From NCBI GenBank assembly GCA_902786265.1, contig CADACE010000013.1, forward strand, positions 1 to 64,000: 64,000 nt of DNA, read 5' to 3'. Each line of letters opens with the position of its first letter. The stretch's first letter is position 1. Origin of the DNA: an uncultured Chloroflexota bacterium. Its GTDB lineage: Bacteria > Chloroflexota > Anaerolineae > Anaerolineales > Anaerolineaceae. This document shows positions 52,000 through 60,583 of the stretch, in pieces. Below the pieces are notes generated by a model. That model worked only from the letters and a program-made list of their open reading frames with translations. It searched no databases and was not told where the DNA came from. A program made the position numbers and the translations under genes.

Positions 52000-53229
52000 T
52001 TATTCAGACCGCAGCGCGATAACAGGTTCCAGGTTGGAGGCTTTGTTTGCCGGATAAACACCGAAAAACAGCCCGACCGCAATCGAAAACAACGTTGCGC
52101 CGATTATGATGAGCGGATTGATGGAAATCGATAATTCAGTACCCGTCATTGCCGCGATCCGGGCAATACCGAACGCAAGCAGCAGCCCGAAACCGATCCC
52201 CAATACACCGCCGACCAGTGAAAGCACGGATGATTCCACCAGAAACTGCGCGAGAATATCACCCTTCTTTGCGCCAAGCGCTTTCCGCAAACCGATCTCA
52301 CGGGTACGCTCACTGACCGTGACCAGCATGATGTTCATGATGCCGATCCCGCCGACCAGCAGGGAAATAGCTGCCACACCGCCAAGGAATAATGTAAACG
52401 TCCCCATAATATCGCCAACGGCATCCAGAATTTCCTGAACATTCATGATTTGGAAATCGTTCGGGTTGCCTTCAAAGATCCCATGCCGGTCCTGCATCAG
52501 GCTTTCGATCTGCTTCTGTGCGTCTTCCAGCGCATAAGACGTTTTCACCAGTATTGCCGCCTGAGAAACACTGTTCTTCTGGCGGGTCATCAGCCGGGAC
52601 TGCGCGGTTGAAAGAGGAATATAGACATTTCTGTCTCTGGAAATGCCAAGTGTCGAGCTGCCTTTTTCAGCGAGCACACCGGTCACCCGGTAAGGCTGCC
52701 CCATGATCCGGATCGTTTCCCCGATCGAATTTGAATTTGCCGCACCGAACAGGGATTTGTTGATTTCCGTACCGATGACAGCTACCATTTCCTTGTTATC
52801 GATATTATCCTGCGTGATATAACTGCCGAGCATCATGTCATCATTATTAACCTTCAGATATCCCGGGACCACACCGGTAACCGTCGCATTAACTGTTTTT
52901 CCGTTACTCTGCGAGATCGTATAAGACTGGGAGACAACAGGCGCAATGATCTCGACACAGTCCAGTTTCGCGATCGCGTTAATATCATCATTGGTCAGGT
53001 CCCGGGCATTGCGGACATTTTCAGTAAAATTTCCGGGGCTCAGGTAAAGCGTTTGCGTACCGAGAGAGCTCAGGGAATTCGTGATCGTATTCTGTGCCCC
53101 TTCCCCAATCGACATCATGGCAATCACAGCGCCGACACCGATAAAAATGCCCAGCATCGTTAAAAAGGAACGGATTTTGTTGGATGTGATGGATCTCATC
53201 GCCTCTTTGATGAGCGTCGTTATGTTCAT
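52000..53229 (-). CDS. MacB-like ABC transporter permease
   Basis: A 409-residue FtsX/MacB-type permease. The first helix is at about 15-45 (FLTMLGIFIGVGAVIAMMSI). A large extracytoplasmic MacB_PCD domain follows (about 50-265). Three helices end the protein (LFLGGVAAISLLVGGIGIMNIMLV, VLGIGFGLLLAFGI, LFSIAVGLFFGVYPANKAS), with the TREIGLRKALGA coupling motif. E. coli MacB fuses ATPase and permease; here they are separate genes that overlap by 4 bases. It probably exports peptides, lipoproteins or macrolide-like compounds. Confidence 0.93.
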   Translation of the reverse strand: MNITTLIKEAMRSITSNKIRSFLTMLGIFIGVGAVIAMMSIGEGAQNTITNSLSSLGTQTLYLSPGNFTENVRNARDLTNDDINAIAKLDCVEIIAPVVSQSYTISQSNGKTVNATVTGVVPGYLKVNNDDMMLGSYITQDNIDNKEMVAVIGTEINKSLFGAANSNSIGETIRIMGQPYRVTGVLAEKGSSTLGISRDRNVYIPLSTAQSRLMTRQKNSVSQAAILVKTSYALEDAQKQIESLMQDRHGIFEGNPNDFQIMNVQEILDAVGDIMGTFTLFLGGVAAISLLVGGIGIMNIMLVTVSERTREIGLRKALGAKKGDILAQFLVESSVLSLVGGVLGIGFGLLLAFGIARIAAMTGTELSISINPLIIIGATLFSIAVGLFFGVYPANKASNLEPVIALRSE

Positions 53230-54488
53230 TCTTCCGTTTCTCCTTTTTCATCTTCATGATTTTCGTCATTTTTATACGCATCACCATTTTTCTCATTGTC
53301 ATTTGTGTCATATTGAGCCGGCAGGGAACGCTTTGGTGCTTTATAACCTGATGAATTATTATTCTCCAATGATTCACTTACTGACGATTTATTTTCCGAT
53401 AATTGACTGTCTGTTGACTGACTTTTTGATGAACGTCTGCGTGTGGAATGATAGCCTGACAACTCACTGACTGTCTTCTGACTTTCGCTTGATTGACTGT
53501 CTGTTGGCTGACTTTCCACCGGCTGACTTTTTGATGAACGTTTGCGTGTGGAATGATAGCCTGATGACTCACTGGCTGTCTTCTGATTGCCGCTTGATTG
53601 ACTGTCCGTTGGCTTGCTCTCTGCCGGTTGATCCTCTTTTGATTGTTTTTTTGTTGTATGTGAATCTGCCGGATTGCTTTCTGTTGATTGCCTGTTCTCT
53701 GAACGAGTATCCTTTGAAGAATCATCACCAAGAGCGGCTTTATCGTTCGCGAGTCCATCCAGTTTGGAATAATTCACATCCGTCCAGCGCTTCAGCTCCG
53801 CCTGTTCTTCTTCAGAACCAAGCATACCGTCAAAAACAGAGATCACCCGCGGCACCTGCCTGCCGATTTTCGGGTCATGTGTGACAAGGATGATGGTTTT
53901 CCCCTGTTCCTTGTTGAGACGGATCAGCAACTCCATGATTTCCTTCCCGGATTTGCTGTCAAGGTTCCCGGTAGGTTCATCCGCCATGATGATTTCCGGA
54001 TCATTGATCAAAGCCCGGGCGATTGCCACCCGCTGCTGCTGCCCGCCTGACATTTCTTTCGGCTTATGGTTCAGACGGGAACCAAGGCCGACCAGCTCCA
54101 GCGCGTCGATCGCGCGCTGTTTCGCATTGGCTTTGTTTTTGGAATACAGCGTCGGCAGCAGGACATTTTCCAAAGCAGTTGACCGGGGAAGGAGATTGAA
54201 ACTCTGAAATACGAAACCGATTTTCCGGTTCCGCACATCCGCCAGCTGGGAATCATTCATATTTGATACCAGTTCCCCTCCCAGTTTATAGATCCCATCC
54301 GTCGGACGGTCAAGGCAGCCGAGAATGTTCATCAGTGTGGATTTACCGGAACCGGAAGGTCCCATGATTGCGGCAAGTTCCCCTTTGTAAATATCAAGGG
54401 TGATATCATTCAGGGCACGGACTTCCACATCGCCCATGATGTAATATTTTTTTATATGTTCCGTATGGATTACACCGATTTCACTCAT
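53226..54488 (-). CDS. MacB-like ABC ATPase with repetitive Ser-rich C-terminal tail
   Basis: A 420-residue ATPase. The core (about 1-235) is standard for LolD/MacB: Walker A GPSGSGKST (about 42), signature MSGGQQQR (about 145), Walker B IIMADEP and switch His in LVTHD. The remaining 185 residues are not part of the family. They are rich in Ser, Gln, Lys and Glu and contain imperfect repeats of about 35 residues around SGYHSTRKRSSKSQ. The very end is acidic (NHEDEKGETEE). A cytoplasmic, disordered and basic/phosphorylatable tail on an ABC ATPase is unusual and might be a target of the neighbouring Ser/Thr kinase (speculation). The start follows the adaptor pair gene by 33 bases. Confidence 0.92.
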   Translation of the reverse strand: MSEIGVIHTEHIKKYYIMGDVEVRALNDITLDIYKGELAAIMGPSGSGKSTLMNILGCLDRPTDGIYKLGGELVSNMNDSQLADVRNRKIGFVFQSFNLLPRSTALENVLLPTLYSKNKANAKQRAIDALELVGLGSRLNHKPKEMSGGQQQRVAIARALINDPEIIMADEPTGNLDSKSGKEIMELLIRLNKEQGKTIILVTHDPKIGRQVPRVISVFDGMLGSEEEQAELKRWTDVNYSKLDGLANDKAALGDDSSKDTRSENRQSTESNPADSHTTKKQSKEDQPAESKPTDSQSSGNQKTASESSGYHSTRKRSSKSQPVESQPTDSQSSESQKTVSELSGYHSTRRRSSKSQSTDSQLSENKSSVSESLENNNSSGYKAPKRSLPAQYDTNDNEKNGDAYKNDENHEDEKGETEE

Positions 54489-54521
54489 AATTCCTCAATT
54501 CCTCATCCAGGATAAAAGCGC

Positions 54522-56123
54522 TTAGCGGGATCTTCCGCCGCCACCGGGGGGACGTCCACTGCCGCCGGGTCCACCGCCGCCCGGTCTGCCGCCGCCTGCC
54601 GGTCCGGTATTAATATTTATCATATTCCCGAAATTAAGATTGCTGGCATTGAATTGGGAAGTGACCTTGTTGACAGCGACTTCATCGCCTTCCTGCAATT
54701 GGTCGCTGATGATTTCGATATTGGAACCGGACTGCATGCCGGTCTTCACAGGCACATCAACAAAGGTCCCGTCCGGCATCAGCTTTCGGACAATGCGGGT
54801 CACGCCGTCATCAGCCACAGAAACCGCCTTCTGCGAAACATAAAGCGCGTCATCCGCCTCTTCCGTTACGATCGCGACATCCGCCATCATCCCTGATTTG
54901 ATCGAATTGTCCGCTTCATCCATTTTGACTGTCAGAGCAAAATTGACCGAAAGGTTATTGACTGTACCCGCATTTGAAATATTCACGATGGTACCGGTAT
55001 ATTTCCGCAGCGGTATCGCGTCAAAAGTGATGCTGACTTCCTGACCGAGATGGATGTTATTGATTTCAAGCTCAGTCACGCTGATATCTATATAATGTGA
55101 GCTTAAATCATCTATACGAACCGCAAGGATATCTCTTGCTGCCGAGGTTTTTTCATAAGTTATCACATCGAAGGGTTTTGCCTCCACCTGTGCTACCGTT
55201 CCGTTGATCGGAGAAATGATTTTGGCTGTGTTTACCGTAGCTGCCGCGGCATCGACCTGCGCCTGCAGGGACCGGACCTGGTTGTTTGTAGGACCGTCTT
55301 TGATGCGGTTATAGGCGCGTTCCGCGTCATTCAGCTGTGCCTGCGCAAGTTTTAATGCCGCATCCGCCTTTTGAACATCGATTTCCTCTGTTTCCCCATT
55401 AAACCAGTTGTACTGTGCCTTCGCGGAATCCATTTGTACCTTCGCGCTTTCCATTGCGGAAAGAGCCCTGATGCGGATAACATTGTCCAGGTCCAGCATG
55501 CTGACAGAATCGAAATACTCTTTTGCCGACTCATAATTCGCGATCGCGCGCATATAATCGTCATATTTCACGCCGAGTTCCATCAGATCTGTCCGAATGA
55601 CGCCAAGCGAATCCAGAGCCTTCTGCGCGTCCTCCACGGACTTTTTTGCCTGGACCATCTTCGTCCGGGCCTGTTCCAGTTCCAGCGTAGAGGTAAACAG
55701 ACGTTCCAGGCCTTCTTCCGCCTTTTCCTTCGTTACTTCAGCGTCAATGATTGACGAATCGATGGTGCTGCGGTCCAGTTCCGCCAGTACATCCCCTTTC
55801 TTAACCTCATCGCCGACTTCCACATTGACCGATGCGACCGTACCGGAAGTCTGCCAGTAGAGATATACGGATTGATTGGACCGCACAATACCGGAAATAT
55901 CATCCAGTGTGTTCGTCAGCTCCCCCCGCTGCACCTTTTCCGTATCGGGTTCCAGTTCAGCCGCCTCTTTTTGTTTCTCTTTTATCAGAGCTGTTGTCCG
56001 CTGGTAATCATAATAACCATACCCGCAGATACCCACCAAAATCACTAACAGGATGATGATGGTTGTCAAAGCTTTTTTGCTGATTTTTGCCCGCGGTTTA
56101 TTTATTTTCTGATCCATACTCAA
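54522..56123 (-). CDS. HlyD/MacA-type efflux adaptor, membrane-anchored, Gly-rich tail
   Basis: A 533-residue adaptor with an N-terminal anchor (TTIIILLVILVGICGYGYY, about 20-38). It has the adaptor plan: VEVGDEVKKGDVLAEL, a helical hairpin (about 120-290), IISPINGTVAQVEAKPFDVI and a beta-barrel region. The last 30 residues are a Gly/Pro/Arg stretch (GGGRPGGGGPGGSG). It resembles the adaptor at 48550-50064 in plan and length. Its ATG overlaps the preceding lipoprotein adaptor stop by 4 bases. Confidence 0.88.
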   Translation of the reverse strand: MSMDQKINKPRAKISKKALTTIIILLVILVGICGYGYYDYQRTTALIKEKQKEAAELEPDTEKVQRGELTNTLDDISGIVRSNQSVYLYWQTSGTVASVNVEVGDEVKKGDVLAELDRSTIDSSIIDAEVTKEKAEEGLERLFTSTLELEQARTKMVQAKKSVEDAQKALDSLGVIRTDLMELGVKYDDYMRAIANYESAKEYFDSVSMLDLDNVIRIRALSAMESAKVQMDSAKAQYNWFNGETEEIDVQKADAALKLAQAQLNDAERAYNRIKDGPTNNQVRSLQAQVDAAAATVNTAKIISPINGTVAQVEAKPFDVITYEKTSAARDILAVRIDDLSSHYIDISVTELEINNIHLGQEVSITFDAIPLRKYTGTIVNISNAGTVNNLSVNFALTVKMDEADNSIKSGMMADVAIVTEEADDALYVSQKAVSVADDGVTRIVRKLMPDGTFVDVPVKTGMQSGSNIEIISDQLQEGDEVAVNKVTSQFNASNLNFGNMININTGPAGGGRPGGGGPGGSGRPPGGGGRSR

Positions 56124-57601
56124 TCCTCATTTCGCTCATCGACAGGTTCGGTGGGCAGATCACTGCCGCCGGATAGCTGCAGGTCAGGCTTTTCAATGTT
56201 TTCCAGACCCATATCCCGCAAAACGCTGTTATCAACAGAAGGAACACAAACCGGATCACCTTCATTCAAAAATCCGCTGCTGATCTGAACAAGCGAATCT
56301 GTGGTCAGCCCTATCTTCACCGGCGTGTCATTGCATACTGTTCCGTTGGAAATCCCGATATACCAGGAACCGCCTTCGGAAAAAACAGCGTTTGCGGGAA
56401 CGATCAGTGCGTCTTCCGCTTCAGCCAAAATCAGATGGACTTCCGCTGTCATGCCGATTTTCACATTTTCATCAGGTTCCAGTATTTCAACCATGGTCTG
56501 AAATGTCACCCGGTTTCCGGATTCCTCTCCTGCGGAAGAAACCGTTTTGACAATTCCTTCATATGAAGTGGATGTATCCGCGTCAAGTATGATCCTGGCT
56601 TTCATGCCGTCCTGAACACCCAAAATATCGATTTCGGAAACATCGAGGGGAATATACAGATGGTCCATGCTGTCCAAACGGAAAGCAGCCGTATTTTGTG
56701 TTACATAATCCCCTTCGCGCGCGGAAATCTGGGTAACAACACCGTTGATCGATGCAACGATGTTCCGGCGGTTATAAGTGTCCTGCGCGTTATCCACTTT
56801 TATCTGCGCAGCTGTGATATCTTTTTCTCTCGGATATTCGTTGTAGGTCCGAAAAACCCGCAGCGCGCTGTCATAAGCTGCCTGGGCGACATCAATATCG
56901 GCATCCGCCTGGGCAAAATCATTAGCCGTTGCTTTGCCGCTGTAGTACAGATAATTGTTATAGACTTCGGCATATTTGTTCAAAGCTGAAAGCATGTTTT
57001 TCCGCCGCGCCTCATACTCATTCCGTTCGCCCTTTTCCGGACTGCTGCGCCAGCCTGCGCCGGCTGCATCGTTGAAGCTGCTCAATGCTTCTTCATAATA
57101 TTCCCTGTAAATCGCGGTCTGCTCGGACCAGTATTTGATATCATTCGTGATCGCGCGCGGATATTTCAGCCTTTCCTGTGCCTTTTCCGAATCTATCAGG
57201 TCGCTTTCTTTATCTTTCAGGTCTTTGTATGCCTGTGCTTTGGGTGTTTCCGAATAAAGGACTTCTTCCAATTCATCCAGTGCAGAAATCAGCGGGATCT
57301 CCGCGTTGATCACATCGACGGACAGGGAATCACCTGCCAGGGATGCCAGGACCTGCCCTTCCGCGACAGGATCACCGAGCTTGACATTTACTTCCCCGAT
57401 TACCCCTTTTGTTCCCCAGGTCAGTGAAGCGGTCTGTCCGCCGGTTACATTTCCGATGAATATAACGGTCTTTTCAATATCCTTTCTGACGGCAGGAACA
57501 GTCAGGATCTCTTTTTCTACGTCAGCTGAATGCCGGTTACAGCTGCCGAGAACAGCTGTCAGCAGCAGAAAAAGGATCGCCATTTTATTGAACACCCGCA
57601 T
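56120..57601 (-). CDS. HlyD/MacA-type efflux adaptor, lipoprotein
   Basis: A 493-residue adaptor and first gene of the efflux operon. The ATG at 57601 has GGAG 6 bases upstream; the longer frame to 57637 is rejected. The signal ends in LTAVLGSC, a lipobox. VKLGDPVAEGQVLASLAGD and VASINGVVTQISAREGDYV are the two half-motifs. It pairs with the membrane-anchored adaptor next to it, exactly as the two downstream adaptors pair with each other. Confidence 0.88.
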   Translation of the reverse strand: MRVFNKMAILFLLLTAVLGSCNRHSADVEKEILTVPAVRKDIEKTVIFIGNVTGGQTASLTWGTKGVIGEVNVKLGDPVAEGQVLASLAGDSLSVDVINAEIPLISALDELEEVLYSETPKAQAYKDLKDKESDLIDSEKAQERLKYPRAITNDIKYWSEQTAIYREYYEEALSSFNDAAGAGWRSSPEKGERNEYEARRKNMLSALNKYAEVYNNYLYYSGKATANDFAQADADIDVAQAAYDSALRVFRTYNEYPREKDITAAQIKVDNAQDTYNRRNIVASINGVVTQISAREGDYVTQNTAAFRLDSMDHLYIPLDVSEIDILGVQDGMKARIILDADTSTSYEGIVKTVSSAGEESGNRVTFQTMVEILEPDENVKIGMTAEVHLILAEAEDALIVPANAVFSEGGSWYIGISNGTVCNDTPVKIGLTTDSLVQISSGFLNEGDPVCVPSVDNSVLRDMGLENIEKPDLQLSGGSDLPTEPVDERNED

Positions 57602-57749
57602 TCTATCTCCGATTTTTATAAGTATACCGCCGGACATACGCCGGAATTTTTAAAAACATGAAAGAGAGACTTACTGTTCATACTGCCCGATGTTGGGGGA
57701 AAACTCAGGGGAAAACACACTCGGACAGCAGAAAGAAATCTCTCTCTCA

Positions 57750-57789
57750 ATTATACTTTTTAACGCATGAACCTTAGAATAACCTTAGA
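57750..57789 (-). promoter_or_regulatory. efflux operon promoter with 11-bp direct repeats at -35
   Basis: Minus-strand TATAAT lies at 57750-57755. TCTAAGG occurs twice at an 11-base step (57783-57789 and 57772-57778 in plus coordinates) and covers the -35 position 17 bases upstream. Direct repeats in place of a -35 fit an OmpR-family activator. A pair of GGGGAAAAC repeats lies between the promoter and the start (57696-57716). Confidence 0.65.
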
Positions 57790-57836
57790 AATTCATTAGC
57801 TTCAGGTTTTCCCGATTTTTGTTTTACAAAATACCA

Positions 57837-57864
57837 CTGACGCATTCATAATTTGCTTTATAAT
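57837..57864 (+). promoter_or_regulatory. promoter of the DUF951-tsaE operon, leaderless
   Basis: -35 CTGACG (57837-57842) and -10 TATAAT (57859-57864) are 16 bases apart; the ATG follows after 7 bases with no Shine-Dalgarno. Transcription should start at or next to the A of ATG. Confidence 0.55.
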
Positions 57865-57871
57865 AATACAG

Positions 57872-58078
57872 ATGGAGAACATTGAGGTAAATGACCGGGT
57901 GATCATGCGTAAAGCTCATCCCTGCGGGGGATCGGAATGGCAGGTTGTCCGCGTTGGTGCGGACATCGGACTCGTTTGTCTGACATGCGGACACAAAATA
58001 TTTTTATCCCGCCGGGATCTAGCCCGCAGAATTAAGGGGAAACCCATACGGACACTTCCTCAAGAAGCTTCATCTTAA
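57872..58078 (+). CDS. DUF951 family small protein
   Basis: A 68-residue protein of the DUF951 type: [19 protein letters not shown], then [18 protein letters not shown]. The paired Cys (CGG and CLTC) may bind a metal. The family is small, widespread in Gram-positive-like bacteria and uncharacterised. It seems to be translated from a leaderless message. The tsaE gene follows after 23 bases. Confidence 0.88.
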   Translation: MENIEVNDRVIMRKAHPCGGSEWQVVRVGADIGLVCLTCGHKIFLSRRDLARRIKGKPIRTLPQEASS

Positions 58079-58101
58079 CTAAAAGATAAGGTGCAATCGT
58101 T

Positions 58102-58596
58102 ATGCCAATCTTGGACCCAAACACAGTTGAATGCTTCAGCCGCAGTGCGGACCAGACCCGCCGGTTTGGAATGCGGCTGGGAAGTCTGCTTAAACCCGGT
58201 GATCTGGTAGGACTGAGCGGAGACCTGGGAGCCGGTAAAACCACACTCATCAGCGGCGTTGCGAAGGGATGGGGATCTCCCGATCCTGTAACAAGCCCTA
58301 CCTTTGTGCTGGTAAATGAATATTACCGCAGCGACAGCAGCATCCTGTTTCACATGGATGCCTATCGCATCGGCAGCATCTGGGAAGCCGAAGAGCTTGA
58401 TTTTGAACGGATGCTGCAAAAAGGTCCGCTGCTCATCGAATGGGCAGAATTGATCGAAGCAGTCCTCCCGAAGGAACGCCTTTGGATCCAAATGAAATAT
58501 ATTTCCGACGGCATCCGCAGCTTCACCCTGAAACCAACAGGAAAGCGCTACACCGCTTTAGCCGCAGAATTCCGCCGCAACAGTTTCGGAGTCTGA
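58102..58596 (+). CDS. tsaE: tRNA threonylcarbamoyladenosine biosynthesis ATPase TsaE
   Basis: A 164-residue P-loop ATPase needed to cycle the TsaB-TsaD complex in t6A37 tRNA modification. SGDLGAGKTTLISGV is the Walker A at about residue 40; VTSPTFVLVNEY and HMDAYRI are family signatures; LIEWAELIE follows. Length is typical. tsaB starts 11 bases later. tsaD is not in the window. Confidence 0.96.
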   Translation: MPILDPNTVECFSRSADQTRRFGMRLGSLLKPGDLVGLSGDLGAGKTTLISGVAKGWGSPDPVTSPTFVLVNEYYRSDSSILFHMDAYRIGSIWEAEELDFERMLQKGPLLIEWAELIEAVLPKERLWIQMKYISDGIRSFTLKPTGKRYTALAAEFRRNSFGV

Positions 58597-58607
58597 ATAC
58601 AGAGAAT

Positions 58608-59273
58608 ATGATCCTCGCAATTGATACTTCAACCGCCCGTCTGGGCATTGCAGTCTATAACGGTACGGAAGTCCTGGCAGAAAGCGCCTGGACCAGCCCC
58701 AACCGTCACACCGTCTCTCTGGCACCGGCAGTAGATGAAATGCTTGAGAACCTCGAAATTGAAAAAAAGAAATTGAAAGCTGTTGGCGTTGCCCTCGGCC
58801 CCGGGTCCTTCACCAGTCTGCGTGTGGGGCTTTCCTTCGCAAAAGGTATCTCCCTGGGGCTTGGGATCCCTGTTATCGGCGTCCCCACGCTGGATATCAC
58901 AGCCAACCAGCAGCCTTTGGACAGCATACCGCTCTGCGCGTTTTTGCAGGCAGGACGGGGAAAGCTGGCGGCTTCGTTTTATGATGTGAAACGGAACCGA
59001 TGGGTCAGCCGGGAAGGTATCGAAATCTATACCGCGGAAACCCTCAGCGATGCCATCACAGAACCGACGATCGTAACCGGTGAGTTTGACGCCGATGTAC
59101 GCGCGGCTCTCCGGAAAAACAAAAACATCCGAATGTCCGGTCCGGCTGCCAGCCTGCGCCGCGCGGGATATCTTGCGGAAACAGCCTGGAAGATTTACGA
59201 AAAAGGTGATTACCCACAGGTTTCCTCCCTTTCGCCGATCTACCTGCATACGCACGATCCGATTTTGAATTGA
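58608..59273 (+). CDS. tsaB: tRNA threonylcarbamoyladenosine biosynthesis protein TsaB
   Basis: A 221-residue ASKHA-fold protein, partner of TsaD and TsaE. MILAIDTSTARLGIAVY is the standard N-terminus, and GVALGPGSFTSLRVGLSFAKG is the conserved central block. The start at 58608 was chosen because the frame upstream lies inside tsaE. It sits between tsaE and rimI, the common gene order. Confidence 0.95.
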   Translation: MILAIDTSTARLGIAVYNGTEVLAESAWTSPNRHTVSLAPAVDEMLENLEIEKKKLKAVGVALGPGSFTSLRVGLSFAKGISLGLGIPVIGVPTLDITANQQPLDSIPLCAFLQAGRGKLAASFYDVKRNRWVSREGIEIYTAETLSDAITEPTIVTGEFDADVRAALRKNKNIRMSGPAASLRRAGYLAETAWKIYEKGDYPQVSSLSPIYLHTHDPILN

Positions 59274-59307
59274 TTCTTCAGGGGCAGCGGAACAGGGGAG
59301 AAATCAA

Positions 59308-59790
59308 ATGGACTTTACCGTCAGACCAATGAAGACTTCGGATATTCCGGATGTATTCGCGATCGACAAGGCATCGGCCACGCTGTACTGGCCGGAACGT
59401 TCCTATCACTTTGAAGTCGAAAAAAATGATGCTTCCCGCCCGTTCGTCGCCGTGGGGAGCGACGGAGAAATCCTTGGATTTATCGTCTTCTGGCTGATCA
59501 TTGACGAAGCCCACCTGGCCAATTTCGCCGTCAGTGAACCTGCCCGGTGCAGGGGAATCGGCAGAGCCCTTTTGATGCAGGGGCTGAAGACCTGTTACAG
59601 CGGCGGAGCACGTATCTCTTTCCTGGAAGTCCGGGCGGGAAACGCACCGGCACTTCACCTGTACGAAAGCTGCGGCTATCATACGGAAAGTATCAGGAAA
59701 CAGTATTATCAGGATAATCACGAGGACGCGCTGCTGATGAACCTGGATCCGGAAGATTATGAAAAACTGATGAAAGAGGAAACGATATGA
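59308..59790 (+). CDS. rimI: GNAT acetyltransferase, RimI-like
   Basis: A 160-residue GNAT protein; RimI acetylates the N-terminal alanine of ribosomal protein S18. Motif A is RCRGIGRALLMQ (about 90) with the acetyl-CoA loop. FLEVRAGNAPALHLYESCGY is the RimI-type C-terminal block. The placement after tsaB supports the assignment. Its stop overlaps the next start by 4 bases. Confidence 0.88.
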   Translation: MDFTVRPMKTSDIPDVFAIDKASATLYWPERSYHFEVEKNDASRPFVAVGSDGEILGFIVFWLIIDEAHLANFAVSEPARCRGIGRALLMQGLKTCYSGGARISFLEVRAGNAPALHLYESCGYHTESIRKQYYQDNHEDALLMNLDPEDYEKLMKEETI

Positions 59791-60464
59791 GCAAACTTTT
59801 GGATGACATGAACGCTTTGGCTGCAGAGATTTCTGTTTGCAGAGATTGTATGCTTCACCTGACAAGAGACAAATCCGTTCCCGGTGAGGGTAATGTCAGG
59901 ACAAAGATCCTTTTCATCGGAGAAGGTCCCGGCGCCAATGAAAACGCCACGGGACGGCCTTTCGTCGGTCAGGCAGGAAATTTCCTCAACCAGCTGCTGG
60001 CGATCGCGCAGGTAAAACGCCAGGAGGTTTTTATCACCAACGTGGTGAAATGCCGTCCGCCCTCAAACCGCGATCCTTTGCCGGAAGAGCTTTCCGCCTG
60101 TTCCAAATTTCTGAACCGCCAGATCGAGCTCATCAACCCGCTGATCATCGTGACGCTCGGCCGTTTTTCCATGGCACGTTATTTTCCCTTACAGCGCATC
60201 AGCTCCATCCACGGCCAGGGACTTTGGGTAAACGACCGCCTGATCATCCCGATGTTCCATCCGGCGGCCGCGCTGCATCAGCCCAGCCTGCGTGCCGCTA
60301 TTGAGCACGATTTTTCCCTGATCCCGGGATATCTGGAGCAGGCAAAAGAACGTTTTGACCCGAAACCTGTTATCGAAGAAAAACCGGCTGAAGCACCCAA
60401 ACCGGATAACTCCGCGCCTGCGGAACCGGATACCGGTGAAGCCGCGCAACTTTCTTTATTCTGA
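59787..60464 (+). CDS. uracil-DNA glycosylase, family 4 (Fe-S)
   Basis: A 225-residue family 4 uracil-DNA glycosylase that removes uracil from DNA. The 4Fe-4S cysteines are in CRDCML (about 17-20), VVKCRPP (about 88) and ACSKF (about 104). GEGPGANENATGRPFVG is the active-site segment and MFHPAAALHQP the leucine-loop/His motif. A Pro/Glu/Ala tail of about 40 residues is extra. It closes the operon. Confidence 0.93.
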   Translation: MSKLLDDMNALAAEISVCRDCMLHLTRDKSVPGEGNVRTKILFIGEGPGANENATGRPFVGQAGNFLNQLLAIAQVKRQEVFITNVVKCRPPSNRDPLPEELSACSKFLNRQIELINPLIIVTLGRFSMARYFPLQRISSIHGQGLWVNDRLIIPMFHPAAALHQPSLRAAIEHDFSLIPGYLEQAKERFDPKPVIEEKPAEAPKPDNSAPAEPDTGEAAQLSLF

Positions 60465-60583
60465 TCTCGTAAATAAGGTGTCAGAATTCAGATGGCGGAA
60501 ATCCGCAGTCAGCGAAAATGCCGCAAAAATTCTGAAAACTGAAAAACCGTAAAAGAAACCAAATCGCTAAACCGGAGGCTTCT

